DNA of 64,000 nt, taken from the NCBI GenBank assembly GCA_031580995.1, contig JAVLCC010000001.1, forward strand, positions 86,375 through 150,374. Reading direction: 5' to 3'. The position numbers were made by a program, and so were the translations under genes. The notes beneath the pieces were generated by a model. The model searched no databases, was not told where the DNA came from, and saw nothing but the letters and a program-made list of their open reading frames with translations. Below are positions 7,550-16,912 of this stretch, one piece after another; positions within the stretch are counted from its first letter, which is position 1, and each line of letters opens with the position of its first letter. The stretch is from CAJXVY01 sp031580995. GTDB taxonomy: Bacteria > Actinomycetota > Actinomycetes > Actinomycetales > Microbacteriaceae.

Positions 7550-8863
7550 GTGGAGAGCATTTATTACATCCTTGGAATAGCTTTTATGGTGATTGGGCTG
7601 GCCATTTCAATTGGCTTGCACGAATTAGGTCACCTTATTCCCGCCAAACTTTTTGGTGTTCGTGTGAAGCAATACATGATCGGTTTTGGCCCCACCGTTT
7701 GGTCAAGGCAAAAAGGTGAAACCGAGTATGGAATTAAGGGCATTCCGCTTGGTGGTTATATCTCCATGATTGGCATGTTTCCTCCAGAGAAGGAGGGAAA
7801 AAAAGCTCGGCTTTTTCAATCTTCAATCCAGCAGGCTCGTGATGAGCACCTGGGTGAAATATCTGAAGAGGATAAGGGCAGAGAGTTTTATCGCCTGAGT
7901 GTTCCCAAAAAATTAATCGTCATGCTCGGTGGACCATTTATGAATTTCTTGCTGGGGATGGTGCTAATCATGTCCGCACTGAGCTTCATCGGCTCCCCGC
8001 AGCTTTCGATGAGTATCAACCAGGTTTTGCCTTGCGTCCAAGGAAGTGGACCAGAGGGCGAGTGTCAAGCAGGAGACCCAGAATCACCTGCCTTGGAAGC
8101 GGGATTTGAAGCGGGAGACACGGTTACCGCCGTGAACGGCGCACAGGTCTCCAGCTGGGATGAAGCAATTGAGCGAATGAATGTTCAGCCCGGAAGCGCA
8201 GTTGCAGTTGAAGTTGATAGAAACGGTGAGTCAACATCACTGGTTGTTACCCCGGTTTGGATTGAAAGAGCAGTCTTTGATTCGGAAACCTCAGAGTTGA
8301 TTCGAGATGAGAGTGGAAACCCAGTCACTGAACTCAGGCCGTTTCTGGGGGTCAGGCTGGAATCAGACCTGACACCAATGTCTCTGGGAGATTCTTTTGC
8401 CATGGGCATCGATGCCACCGGCAGTGTTTTTGAGCTGGTGCTGCAACTTCCACAAAATTTGGCCGAAGTATTTATTTCAACCTTTGGACCCGAGGAGCGA
8501 AACCCGAATGGTCCAATATCTATTTTGGGAGTCGCCCAAATCTCAGGTGAGATTGCCTCAAGCGATCAAGCCAGCTTCGAAGCAAGAGTGGGTAGCGGGT
8601 TATTGATTATGGGAAGTTTAAACTTTGCTCTTTTTGTATTCAACCTGATTCCCCTATTGCCCCTGGATGGCGGGCACGCCGCCGGAGCTATCTATGAGGG
8701 GCTAAAACGGAGAACCTTTAAATCCTTTGGCAAAAAAGATCCGGGCCCGGTTGACACCGCAAAAATGATTCCTGTCGCCTACGGAGTGTGGGCTTTGCTA
8801 ATGGGAACAGGACTTCTTTTGATAGTTGCCGATATCGTTAATCCAATATCAATTTTCGGATAG
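7550..8863 (+). CDS. rseP: RseP-like site-2 zinc metalloprotease (M50)
   Basis: An intramembrane protease of about 437 residues. The zinc motif HELGH sits inside the first membrane helix (ISIGLHELGHLIPAK), the second metal ligand region is LIPLLPLDGGHAAG near the C-terminus, and a PDZ-like domain (GFEAGDTVTAVNGAQVSSWDEAI) lies between. Relatives cleave anti-sigma factors or signal-peptide remnants within the membrane. Start is uncertain: GTG at 7550 puts the first helix right at the N-terminus, while an in-frame TTG at 7511 would overlap dxr by 20 bp. Possible substrates include the ECF partner at 1-832, though that is only inference. Confidence 0.9.
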   Translation: MESIYYILGIAFMVIGLAISIGLHELGHLIPAKLFGVRVKQYMIGFGPTVWSRQKGETEYGIKGIPLGGYISMIGMFPPEKEGKKARLFQSSIQQARDEHLGEISEEDKGREFYRLSVPKKLIVMLGGPFMNFLLGMVLIMSALSFIGSPQLSMSINQVLPCVQGSGPEGECQAGDPESPALEAGFEAGDTVTAVNGAQVSSWDEAIERMNVQPGSAVAVEVDRNGESTSLVVTPVWIERAVFDSETSELIRDESGNPVTELRPFLGVRLESDLTPMSLGDSFAMGIDATGSVFELVLQLPQNLAEVFISTFGPEERNPNGPISILGVAQISGEIASSDQASFEARVGSGLLIMGSLNFALFVFNLIPLLPLDGGHAAGAIYEGLKRRTFKSFGKKDPGPVDTAKMIPVAYGVWALLMGTGLLLIVADIVNPISIFG

Positions 8864-8921
8864 GAACAGTTCCGGGCTGTGTGCTGTTTATCCTTAAGTC
8901 AGAAAACTACGAAGGAATGTA

Positions 8922-10079
8922 ATGCCAGCAGTTAATCTTGGTCTCCCAAAATCCCCACCACCAACATTGGCTGAACGTCGAAAGACCAGGCAGATCATGG
9001 TGGGTAATGTTCCAGTGGGTTCCGATGCACAGATCAGCGTGCAGTCCATGACCACAACTCAGACCACTGACATCAACGGAACCCTTCAGCAAATTGCCGA
9101 GCTAACGGCGAGTGGTTGTGACATAGTTCGGGTTGCATGTCCAACTCAAGATGATGCTGATGTGTTGCACGTGATTGCTAAGAAGAGCCAAATACCTGTC
9201 ATTGCCGATATTCACTTTCAGCCCAAATATGTTTTCCAAGCAATCGACGCCGGTTGCGGGGCTGTTCGCGTGAATCCTGGAAACATCAAAAAATTTGATG
9301 ACAAAGTTGGCGAGATTGCAAAAGCCGCTAAGGATGCGGGTGTCTCATTACGGATTGGTGTGAATGCGGGTTCATTAGATCCAAGGCTTTTGGAGAAATA
9401 TGGAAAACCAACTCCCGAGGCACTGGTTGAATCAGCAGTTTGGGAGGCAAGTCTTTTTGAAGAGCACGATTTCCACGATTTCAAGATTTCTGTCAAGCAC
9501 AACGACCCAGTAGTGATGGTGAAGGCCTATGAACTGCTTGCCGAGCGAGGTGATTGGCCTTTGCACCTTGGTGTAACTGAAGCTGGACCAGCTTTTCAAG
9601 GAACCATTAAAAGCTCTGTTGCTTTTGGCTCACTTCTATCAAAGGGCATCGGTGACACCATTCGAGTTTCCCTCTCTGCGCCTCCAGTTGAAGAAATCAA
9701 GGTCGGAAACCAGATTTTGGAATCTTTGAATCTAAGACCAAGAAAACTCGAAATTGTTTCCTGCCCATCTTGTGGGAGAGCTCAGGTGGATGTTTATAAA
9801 TTGGCCGATGATGTAACTGCTGGCTTGGAGCACTTGACGGTTCCAATCCGTGTTGCCGTTATGGGTTGCGTTGTAAACGGCCCAGGTGAAGCACGAGAAG
9901 CAGACCTGGGTGTTGCCAGCGGAAATGGCAAGGGTCAGATTTTTGTGAAAGGCGAAGTCATCAAAACAGTTCCAGAAGATGAAATCGTGCAGACACTGAT
10001 TGATGAGGCAAACCGAATTGCTGCTGACATGGACGTGGCAGAAATTGGTTCTCCGCAGATCGAGGTCCAGGGAGAATAA
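8922..10079 (+). CDS. ispG: 4-hydroxy-3-methylbut-2-en-1-yl diphosphate synthase
   Basis: A 385-residue iron-sulfur enzyme (GcpE) that converts MEcPP to HMBPP in the MEP pathway. Seen: the N-terminal TIM-barrel segments (ISVQSMTTTQTTD, IPVIADIHFQP, VRVNPGNI) and the C-terminal 4Fe-4S cysteines in CPSCGR and VMGCVVNGPGEA. A GAAGGA Shine-Dalgarno at 8911-8916 supports the ATG at 8922. Third gene of the dxr-rseP-ispG block. Confidence 0.96.
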   Translation: MPAVNLGLPKSPPPTLAERRKTRQIMVGNVPVGSDAQISVQSMTTTQTTDINGTLQQIAELTASGCDIVRVACPTQDDADVLHVIAKKSQIPVIADIHFQPKYVFQAIDAGCGAVRVNPGNIKKFDDKVGEIAKAAKDAGVSLRIGVNAGSLDPRLLEKYGKPTPEALVESAVWEASLFEEHDFHDFKISVKHNDPVVMVKAYELLAERGDWPLHLGVTEAGPAFQGTIKSSVAFGSLLSKGIGDTIRVSLSAPPVEEIKVGNQILESLNLRPRKLEIVSCPSCGRAQVDVYKLADDVTAGLEHLTVPIRVAVMGCVVNGPGEAREADLGVASGNGKGQIFVKGEVIKTVPEDEIVQTLIDEANRIAADMDVAEIGSPQIEVQGE

Positions 10080-10085
10080 GCAAGC

Positions 10086-10091
10086 TAACAT
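10086..10091 (+). promoter_or_regulatory. -10 element of proS
   Basis: TAACAT ending 7 nt before the ATG at 10099. It helps choose 10099 over the ATG at 10093 and fits the leaderless pattern seen at many genes here. Confidence 0.45.
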
Positions 10092-10098
10092 TATGCTC

Positions 10099-11862
10099 AT
10101 GCCTATTCGCTTGAGCACATTGTTTTTCAGATCCCTTCGTGAAGACCCGGTAGAGGCAGATGTCAATAGCCATAAGCTTTTACTGAGAGCAAGCTATATC
10201 CGAAGAGCTGCGCCCGGAATCTATTCGTGGTTGCCTCTGGGGTTGATGGTCCTAGACAAAATAGAGACCATTGTGCGCGAGGAAATGGCCAATGCTGGAG
10301 CTCAGGAGGTTCATTTCCCAGCCCTTTTACCTAAAGAGCCATATGAGGAAACTGGTCGCTGGGAAGAATACGGCGATAACATTTTTAGGCTGCAAGACCG
10401 CAAAAAAGCAGATTATTTATTGGCGCCAACCCATGAAGAGGTTTTCACCCTGTTGGTAAAAGATCTTTATTCAAGTTATAAAGACCTCCCATTGCAGCTT
10501 TATCAAATTCAAACAAAGTATCGCGATGAAGCCCGTCCCAGAGCGGGGCTGTTGCGAGGTCGCGAGTTCATTATGAAAGATGCCTACAGCTTCGATGTTG
10601 ATGATGCTGGATTAGAAATTTCCTACCAATCCCAGAGAGATGCCTACGAAAGAGTGTTTCAGAGGCTAGGACTTGAATACGTGATTTGTGCCGCAGATGC
10701 AGGGGCAATGGGCGGATCCAAATCTGAAGAGTTTTTAGCACCCAGTGAAATAGGTGAAGATACATTTGTTAGATCTCAAGCAGGCTTTGCAGCCAATGTT
10801 GAAGCGGTGAGATTCACACCTTCAGAAAAGATTGACTCCAGCAATATTCCTGCGGCCGAGGTGCACGATTCACCTAACACTCCAACAATTGCCACTCTGG
10901 TCGATTTTGCCAACAAAAACGTCTCTCGCCACCCAGACGGTGAATTTACCGCCGCCGACACTTTGAAAAATGTTGTCTTGAAATTAGTGAATCCCGATGG
11001 CAAGACTCGCTTGGTGGTTGTGGGTCTCCCTGGGGATAGAGACGTAGATCAAAAAAGAGCAGAGGCCTGGTTTGGTGTGGATGTTGAGCAAGCAGAGGCT
11101 GAGGATTTCGAAAAACACCCGGGATTGGTAAAGGGCTATATCGGGCCTACAAAAAACGGCAAGCAGTTTTTGGGATTGGAAGCAGAGTCCAAGATTGAGT
11201 ACCTGTTAGACCCCAGGGTCGCAGAGGGTTCTCACTGGGTAACTGGAGCAAATGAAGATCAGAAGCATGTTTTCAATTTGGTTTACGGCCGAGATTTTCA
11301 AGCCGACGGGATTGCCGATATAGCTAACATCATGGCTGGGGACCCAGCTCCGGATGGAAGTGGAGAGTTGGAACTTGCCAGAGGAATCGAGATTGGTCAC
11401 GTTTTCCAGCTGGGTAGAAAATACGCTGAGGCACTAGGTCTAAAAGTTTTGGATGAGAATGGAAAGCTAGTGACTGTCACCATGGGTTCCTACGGAATCG
11501 GAGTGACAAGAATCATGGCTGTGTTAGCCGAAGAGAATCAGGATGAGAAGGGCCTTATTTGGCCTGAGAGCGTTTCTCCTGCAGATGTTCATGTGCTGGC
11601 CGCAGGTAAAGACGAAAAAGTATTTGAAGTGGCCGAAAAGCTGACCGCTGATTTGGAAGCTTCTGGCAAAACTGTTTTGATTGACGATCGCCCAAAGCTG
11701 AGTCCTGGGGTCAAATTTGCGGATGCTGAACTAATCGGAATACCCAAAATCCTCATCATTGGCAAGGGTCTAGCCGATGGAGAAGTGGAAATTTGGGACA
11801 GAGCGACAAATAACCGCCAGTCAGTGGGAGTAGAATCAGCAGTTGAGCAGCTGCTTAGCTAG
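10099..11862 (+). CDS. proS: Prolyl-tRNA synthetase
   Basis: A bacterial-type class II ProRS of about 587 residues. Seen: N-terminal RLSTLFFRSLREDP, the class II motif 2 region (TKYRDEARPRAGLLRGREF), a central editing insertion domain (about residues 220-380), motif 3 (GSYGIGVTRIM), and the C-terminal anticodon-binding domain (VSPADVHVLAAGK). A longer upstream frame exists but its extra residues do not resemble the family; homologues begin at the MPIRLSTLF segment. Followed by nusA after 13 bp; rimP, which often sits between these genes, is absent. Confidence 0.95.
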   Translation: MPIRLSTLFFRSLREDPVEADVNSHKLLLRASYIRRAAPGIYSWLPLGLMVLDKIETIVREEMANAGAQEVHFPALLPKEPYEETGRWEEYGDNIFRLQDRKKADYLLAPTHEEVFTLLVKDLYSSYKDLPLQLYQIQTKYRDEARPRAGLLRGREFIMKDAYSFDVDDAGLEISYQSQRDAYERVFQRLGLEYVICAADAGAMGGSKSEEFLAPSEIGEDTFVRSQAGFAANVEAVRFTPSEKIDSSNIPAAEVHDSPNTPTIATLVDFANKNVSRHPDGEFTAADTLKNVVLKLVNPDGKTRLVVVGLPGDRDVDQKRAEAWFGVDVEQAEAEDFEKHPGLVKGYIGPTKNGKQFLGLEAESKIEYLLDPRVAEGSHWVTGANEDQKHVFNLVYGRDFQADGIADIANIMAGDPAPDGSGELELARGIEIGHVFQLGRKYAEALGLKVLDENGKLVTVTMGSYGIGVTRIMAVLAEENQDEKGLIWPESVSPADVHVLAAGKDEKVFEVAEKLTADLEASGKTVLIDDRPKLSPGVKFADAELIGIPKILIIGKGLADGEVEIWDRATNNRQSVGVESAVEQLLS

Positions 11863-11875
11863 CCGGAGGTGAAAA

Positions 11876-12853
11876 TTGGATATTGATCTGAGCGTTTTGA
11901 GGATGCTCGAACGGGAAAAAGAAATCCCGTTTGAAGACCTTGTCCAAATTATTGAATCCGCCATTCTGGCAGCTTATTTTCGGCATGTGGGCAATCACGA
12001 TGTTGGCCCCAGGGCACATCTTGATCGCAAAACCGGCGAAGTTACGATTTTCAACCAAACCTTTGATGAGGAAGGTGAAGTCGTATCTGAAGAAGATGTC
12101 ACTCCAACTGATTTTGGCAGGGTGGCGGCATATGCTGCGAAGCAGGTAATTGCTCAGAGAATGCGTCAAATTTCAGATGATGGTCTGATGGGGGAGTTCA
12201 AAGCTCGCGAGGGAGACATCGTCACCGGCACCATCCAGCAGGGAAGCAGACCCTACATGGTGCACGTAGATTTGGGACCCGTCGAAGCGCAGATGAGTCC
12301 CGAGGAACAAGTTCCGGGTGAAGATTACTCGCACGGAAAGCGCATCAGGGTAATCATCACCCAGGTCAAGAAAGGGCCGACAGGTCCGCAGGTTTCAGTT
12401 TCCAGGACCCACCCAAATTTGGTCAGGAAGTTATTCGAGTTAGAAGTGCCAGAAATTGCAGATGGAGTTGTTGAGATTACCTCCATTGCTCGAGAGGCTG
12501 GTCACCGTTCAAAGATTTCAGTTCGAGCAAACGACCCATCCGTGAATGCCAAGGGAGCTTGCATTGGCGAGCTTGGTCAGCGAGTTCGAGCAGTGATGGC
12601 GGATCTGAATGATGAAAAAATCGACGTTGTTGATTACAAAGAGGACCTAGCTGAGTTTGTGGCGCAAGCCCTGAGTCCCGCTCGGGTTTCTAGCTCATTT
12701 GTTATCGATCAGGAGATTGGCGCAGTCAGAGTCTTGGTGCCAGATTTCCAGTTATCACTGGCAATTGGACGCGAGGGTCAAAACGCCCGATTGGCAGCAA
12801 AGCTCACCGGAGCAAAAATCGATATCCAACCAGATAGCGTTTTAGAGGATTAG
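11876..12853 (+). CDS. nusA: Transcription termination/antitermination protein NusA
   Basis: A 325-residue NusA of the shorter actinobacterial form without C-terminal acidic repeats. Order: N-terminal RNA polymerase-binding domain (about 1-105), S1 domain (about 112-180, GDIVTGTIQQGSRPYMVHVDLG), then two KH domains (about 195-322, containing VNAKGACIGELGQRVRAV and LAIGREGQNARLAAKL). It modulates pausing and termination and takes part in rRNA antitermination, relevant to the boxA-like sites in the rrn operon downstream. TTG start at 11876, supported by a GGAGGTG Shine-Dalgarno. Confidence 0.95.
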   Translation: MDIDLSVLRMLEREKEIPFEDLVQIIESAILAAYFRHVGNHDVGPRAHLDRKTGEVTIFNQTFDEEGEVVSEEDVTPTDFGRVAAYAAKQVIAQRMRQISDDGLMGEFKAREGDIVTGTIQQGSRPYMVHVDLGPVEAQMSPEEQVPGEDYSHGKRIRVIITQVKKGPTGPQVSVSRTHPNLVRKLFELEVPEIADGVVEITSIAREAGHRSKISVRANDPSVNAKGACIGELGQRVRAVMADLNDEKIDVVDYKEDLAEFVAQALSPARVSSSFVIDQEIGAVRVLVPDFQLSLAIGREGQNARLAAKLTGAKIDIQPDSVLED

Positions 12854-12881
12854 CAAGGTTTGCTTGTTGAGCATTAGGGGC

Positions 12882-12887
12882 TAGACT
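12882..12887 (+). promoter_or_regulatory. Candidate -10 element for infB
   Basis: TAGACT in the 167-bp gap between nusA and infB; transcription would start near 12894, giving a leader of about 125 nt. No clear -35. The site normally occupied by ylxR holds no ORF. Confidence 0.4.
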
Positions 12888-12893
12888 TGAGGC

Positions 12894-12909
12894 TCCTGAG
12901 GTTTCAGGA
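12894..12909 (+). promoter_or_regulatory. Small hairpin at the start of the infB leader
   Basis: A perfect 6-bp stem (TCCTGA / TCAGGA) with a GGTT loop at the predicted 5' end of the infB transcript. Such 5' stems can protect mRNA, but the role here is unknown. Confidence 0.35.
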
Positions 12910-12986
12910 AGAGAGATAGGCAAGAAAAGATGCTGGCAAAACGATGAGTTGCTCAAAGTGAGTGCGATCAACTAGCAATGGCCTGC

Positions 12987-13013
12987 CCTGACCGAGGGTT
13001 GGCCTCGGACAGG
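12987..13013 (+). promoter_or_regulatory. Hairpin overlapping the infB ribosome binding site
   Basis: CCTG-A-CCGAGG, loop GTTGG, CCTCGG-A-CAGG: ten base pairs with one A/A mismatch. Its 3' arm ends in CAGG, which overlaps the AGGAGAA Shine-Dalgarno (13011-13017) of the infB TTG start at 13021. It could therefore limit ribosome access. The hairpin is seen in the sequence; regulation is inferred. Confidence 0.55.
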
Positions 13014-13020
13014 AGAAATT

Positions 13021-15633
13021 TTGGCGCTTCCACGCGTTTACGACATAGCCAAGGAATTGGGAATAGACACCAAAGTCGCCCTGGCTAAATTAGAAGAGCT
13101 CGGTGAGTATGTAAAAAGCGGTTCATCAACAATCGCACCACCGGTAGCAAAAAGACTTAGAGACGCCTTCCCAAAGGCTGAATCCAAGGCAAAGACCTCG
13201 GAAAAATCAACAACCGCAAAGGCTAAACCCGGCCCAGCGAAACCAGCTGCTGCTAAACCAGGTCCCGCTAAAGCGGAACCCGAGAAACAAGCCCCCGAAG
13301 AACCTCTGGAGCAGAAACCAGCAGCCCAAGATAAAGAGGAAAAGCCAGGGAGTTCTGCTCCTAAGCCAAGTGCTGCTGGAGCATCAGCACCGAAGGCACC
13401 CACATCCGGTGCCCCAAGAAGAGGAAATAACCCGTTTAGTTCCAACCAGGGCATGGGTATTCCAAGACCAATGGCCAAGCCGGGTGGGAATAACCCTTAC
13501 TCAGGTGCTCAGACAGACAAGCAACCTAAGTCGACCAGGCCAACTAAACCAGCGACTGATGGAAAGCCAACAGGCGATAGGCCTCAGTCCAGGCCAAAGC
13601 CCGGTGGCGCTCCAGGTGCTGGAGGCGGCGCTCCATTCGGTGGTGCACCAGGCGCTAAGCCAGGATTCGCTGGTCGCGGACGAGGTGGTCGCGGAGCGGG
13701 AACTGCGGGAGCTTTTGGTAAAGGTGGATCGAGAGGTAAATCTCGTAAGTCGAAGAGAACAAAGCGCGAAGAATTTGAGCAGCGTCAAGCGCCATCGATC
13801 GGTGGCGCGGTTGTTCCAAGAGGAGATGGCGAAACTCTAATCAGGCTTCGTCGCGGAGCAAGCTTGCAAGACTTCGCAGACAAAATTGATGCGAATGCTG
13901 GGCAGTTAATCACTGTTTTGTTCCACCTCGGAGAGATGGCTACCGCTACCGCATCTTTGGATGAAGACACCTTCCAGATTCTGGGTGAAGAGCTTGGTTA
14001 TAAAATCCAGGTGGTAAGTCCTGAGGATGAAGAGCGAGAGCTATTCGAAGGCTTCGGTTTGGATATCTCAACCGATATCGAGGAAGAAGATTCGGAAGAC
14101 CTGTTGCCAAGGCCTCCGGTTGTAACCGTTATGGGTCACGTTGATCACGGTAAGACGAAACTGCTGGACTCAGTTCGGTTGGCAAATGTGGTTGATGACG
14201 AGGCTGGTGGAATTACCCAGCACATTGGTGCCTACCAGGTTCACACAACTCACGACAGCAAAGATCGCGCCATTACCTTCATTGACACCCCGGGTCACGA
14301 GGCTTTTACCGCCATGCGTGCCAGGGGAACCAAGGTAACCGATATTGCAATTTTGGTAGTGGCAGCCGATGACGGGGTAATGCCTCAGACCATTGAAGCT
14401 CTGAACCACGCCAAGGCAGCCGAGGTGCCAATTGTGGTAGCCGTTAACAAGGTTGATAAAGAAGGTGCTAACCCTGCAAAGATTCGTCAGCAGCTAACAG
14501 AGTTTGACTTAGTTGCCGAGGAATACGGTGGCGATGTCATGTATGTGGATGTTTCTGCCTTGAAAAATCAGGGTATGACCGAGCTTTTGGATGCTGTGCT
14601 GTTGACCGCTGACGCCGCATTGGATCTAAGAGCCAATCCGGATAAGAGTGCCAGGGGTGTTGCCATTGAGGCAAACCTGGACAAGGGTCGAGGATCAGTT
14701 GCCACTGTTTTGATTCAGTCTGGAACTCTAAAAGTCGGTGACGCCGTTGTTGCAGGTGCCGCCCACGGAAGAGTCCGCGCCATGTTTGACGAGGATGGAA
14801 ATTCAGTTGAAGTGGCTGGCCCCTCAAGACCGGTTCAGGTGCTTGGTTTGCAAAGTGTTCCCAAAGCTGGTGACACATTCGTTGTCGCTGAAGACGAGCG
14901 CCAGGCCAGACAGATTGCCGAGAAGCGAGAAGCAGCAGACAGAAATGCACTGCTGGCCAGAAGCCGCAAGCGACTATCACTGGAGGACTTCACAAAGGCT
15001 CTTGAAGAGGGCAAGGTTGAGAGCCTGAACTTGATTATCAAGGGTGACGTTTCTGGTGCTGTTGAGGCATTGGAAGACAGTCTTCTGCAGATTGATGTCG
15101 ATGACAGTGTTGCGCTGAGAATCATTCACCGAGGTGTTGGTTCAATTACCGAGAGTGATGTGAACCTCGCAACTGTCGATAACGCCATCATTATTGGCTT
15201 TAACACCAGGCCCGATGTGAAAGCCAAGGAGAAAGCTGACAGAGAAGGCGTCGATATACGTCACTACACGGTTATCTACAACGCACTGGATGACATCGAA
15301 TCTGCGCTGAAGGGAATGCTGAAACCTGAGTATGAAGAGGTTCAGCTGGGAACCGCAGAGGTCAGGGAGATATTCAAATCTTCAAAGGCCGGAATGATTG
15401 CTGGTTCCTATGTCAGAAGTGGTCTTATCAGAAGAAATTCGATGGCAAGAGTTACTCGAAACGGCGAGATGCTGGCAGAGGGTCTAAAGGTTGAATCCTT
15501 GAAGAGGTTCAAAGACGATGCCACCGAGGTGAAAGCCGATTATGAGTGTGGAATTGGCTTGGGTGATTTCAAAGACTTACAAATTGATGATGTCATCGAA
15601 ACATATGAGATGCAGGAGAAGCCGAGGGTCTAA
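13021..15633 (+). CDS. infB: Translation initiation factor IF-2
   Basis: An 870-residue GTPase that brings fMet-tRNA to the 30S subunit. Order: N-terminal IF2 motif (residues 1-50, PRVYDIAKELGIDTKVALAK), a long low-complexity Ala/Pro/Lys then Gly/Arg-rich linker (about 52-245), a second IF2_N-like segment, the G domain with GHVDHGKT at 372-379, DTPGHE, and NKVD, then the domains that bind tRNA and ribosome. TTG start at 13021 with AGGAGAA before it. Head of an overlapping chain infB-rbfA-truB-(two membrane proteins)-ribF. Confidence 0.97.
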   Translation: MALPRVYDIAKELGIDTKVALAKLEELGEYVKSGSSTIAPPVAKRLRDAFPKAESKAKTSEKSTTAKAKPGPAKPAAAKPGPAKAEPEKQAPEEPLEQKPAAQDKEEKPGSSAPKPSAAGASAPKAPTSGAPRRGNNPFSSNQGMGIPRPMAKPGGNNPYSGAQTDKQPKSTRPTKPATDGKPTGDRPQSRPKPGGAPGAGGGAPFGGAPGAKPGFAGRGRGGRGAGTAGAFGKGGSRGKSRKSKRTKREEFEQRQAPSIGGAVVPRGDGETLIRLRRGASLQDFADKIDANAGQLITVLFHLGEMATATASLDEDTFQILGEELGYKIQVVSPEDEERELFEGFGLDISTDIEEEDSEDLLPRPPVVTVMGHVDHGKTKLLDSVRLANVVDDEAGGITQHIGAYQVHTTHDSKDRAITFIDTPGHEAFTAMRARGTKVTDIAILVVAADDGVMPQTIEALNHAKAAEVPIVVAVNKVDKEGANPAKIRQQLTEFDLVAEEYGGDVMYVDVSALKNQGMTELLDAVLLTADAALDLRANPDKSARGVAIEANLDKGRGSVATVLIQSGTLKVGDAVVAGAAHGRVRAMFDEDGNSVEVAGPSRPVQVLGLQSVPKAGDTFVVAEDERQARQIAEKREAADRNALLARSRKRLSLEDFTKALEEGKVESLNLIIKGDVSGAVEALEDSLLQIDVDDSVALRIIHRGVGSITESDVNLATVDNAIIIGFNTRPDVKAKEKADREGVDIRHYTVIYNALDDIESALKGMLKPEYEEVQLGTAEVREIFKSSKAGMIAGSYVRSGLIRRNSMARVTRNGEMLAEGLKVESLKRFKDDATEVKADYECGIGLGDFKDLQIDDVIETYEMQEKPRV

Positions 15634-16055
15634 TGGTTGATCACGCTAGGGCTAGAAGACTCTCGGAGCGAATCAAGGTATTGGCTGCGGAGGCTTTGGA
15701 GCGAGTTGTGAAAGATCCGGATCTGGGTTTTGTGACCATAACGGATTGCCACGTAACCCCTGATTTGGCCACCTCTAAGATTTTCTACACAGTGTTTGGC
15801 GACGCTGAGCAAAAAGAGCTCTCAGCTGAAATTTTGGAGAAATACAGGGGTCGGATTCGCAAAGATATCGGCAACCGGCTGGGAATCAAGGTGACCCCAA
15901 CTGTCGAATTTTTGACTGATGAAATTCCAGAATCTGCCGCCGCGCTGAATCAATTATTGGCTGAAGCAAAACAGCGCGATGATGATTTGGCCAAAAACGC
16001 AAGCAGTGCAAAACCTGCTGGCGAAGAGGACCCATACAAACATAAGGAAATCTGA
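15633..16055 (+). CDS. rbfA: Ribosome-binding factor A
   Basis: A 140-residue KH-fold protein needed for late 30S maturation. Family features: N-terminal RARRLSERIKVLAAEAL, the central VTITDCHVTPDLATSKIFYTVFG and a C-terminal VEFLTDE segment followed by a variable charged tail. The ATG overlaps the infB stop (TAATG), so translation is coupled. Confidence 0.94.
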   Translation: MVDHARARRLSERIKVLAAEALERVVKDPDLGFVTITDCHVTPDLATSKIFYTVFGDAEQKELSAEILEKYRGRIRKDIGNRLGIKVTPTVEFLTDEIPESAAALNQLLAEAKQRDDDLAKNASSAKPAGEEDPYKHKEI

Positions 16056-16912
16056 TGTCCGTTTCGGGCATCGCACTAATTGACAAACCTAAAGGCTTCA
16101 CCTCGCATGATGCAGTAGCAAAGCTTCGTGGGGTTTTGGGAACCAGAAAAGTTGGTCACGCGGGAACTTTAGACCCGATGGCAACTGGGCTTTTGGTGAT
16201 TGGTGTTGGATCTGGAACAAAGTTGATGACTTACCTATCTGGTTCGAATAAGTCCTATCAGGCAACGGTGAGATTGGGTCAAACCACCTTCACGGATGAT
16301 GCCGAAGGAGAGGTAATTGCCCAGGCCGAGCAGTCTGAACTTGACAGCTTGACTCCAGAAGAAATAAAAACTGTAATTAATTCATTTTTAGGTAAGCAGC
16401 AACAGGTTCCAAGCAGGGTGAGCGCAAAAAAAATTGATGGAAAAAGAGCTTATGACCTTGCAAGAGAGGGTGAGGAATTTGAGCTCAAGGCTGTCGAGGT
16501 AGAGATTTCCCGAATTGAATCCAGTCAACCTAAATTCAATCAACTGATAGATGTTGATATAGCTGTTGACTGCTCTAGTGGAACATTCATTCGGGCTATC
16601 GCCAGAGATTTGGGCGAAAAATTGGGGGTTGGAGCCCATTTGACTGCTTTGCGAAGAACCAAAGTTGGGGATTTCAGCATTGATCAGGCAACCGCAATTG
16701 ATGAAGCAGCACCCATGAGCATGGTCGAGGCAGCTAAAAAAATACTTCCAATTATTGAAATTGATAACTCTCAAGAGACTGAGCTGTCGTTCGGGCGGCA
16801 ATTGGAGATTGAAAGCGATTCAGAATTTTTGGCTGCGGTCAACGGGGATAAACTTGTGGCAATTGTTTCTGGTGGAAAAAAAATAAGTCCGAAGACGGTT
16901 TTCAATGGTTGA
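16055..16912 (+). CDS. truB: tRNA pseudouridine(55) synthase
   Basis: A 285-residue enzyme making pseudouridine 55 in the T loop of tRNA. Catalytic aspartate in VGHAGTLDPMATGLL near residue 40; further TruB motifs are SYQATVRLGQTTFTDD, PSRVSAKKIDGKRAYDLAR and CSSGTFIRAIARDLG. The ATG overlaps the rbfA stop (TGATG). Conserved companion of rbfA. Confidence 0.96.
   Translation: MSVSGIALIDKPKGFTSHDAVAKLRGVLGTRKVGHAGTLDPMATGLLVIGVGSGTKLMTYLSGSNKSYQATVRLGQTTFTDDAEGEVIAQAEQSELDSLTPEEIKTVINSFLGKQQQVPSRVSAKKIDGKRAYDLAREGEEFELKAVEVEISRIESSQPKFNQLIDVDIAVDCSSGTFIRAIARDLGEKLGVGAHLTALRRTKVGDFSIDQATAIDEAAPMSMVEAAKKILPIIEIDNSQETELSFGRQLEIESDSEFLAAVNGDKLVAIVSGGKKISPKTVFNG

Noticed and set aside
13038..13788. 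Long antisense ORFs over the infB linker
   Set aside because: They arise from the biased Ala/Pro/Gly codons of the IF-2 low-complexity region on the coding strand.
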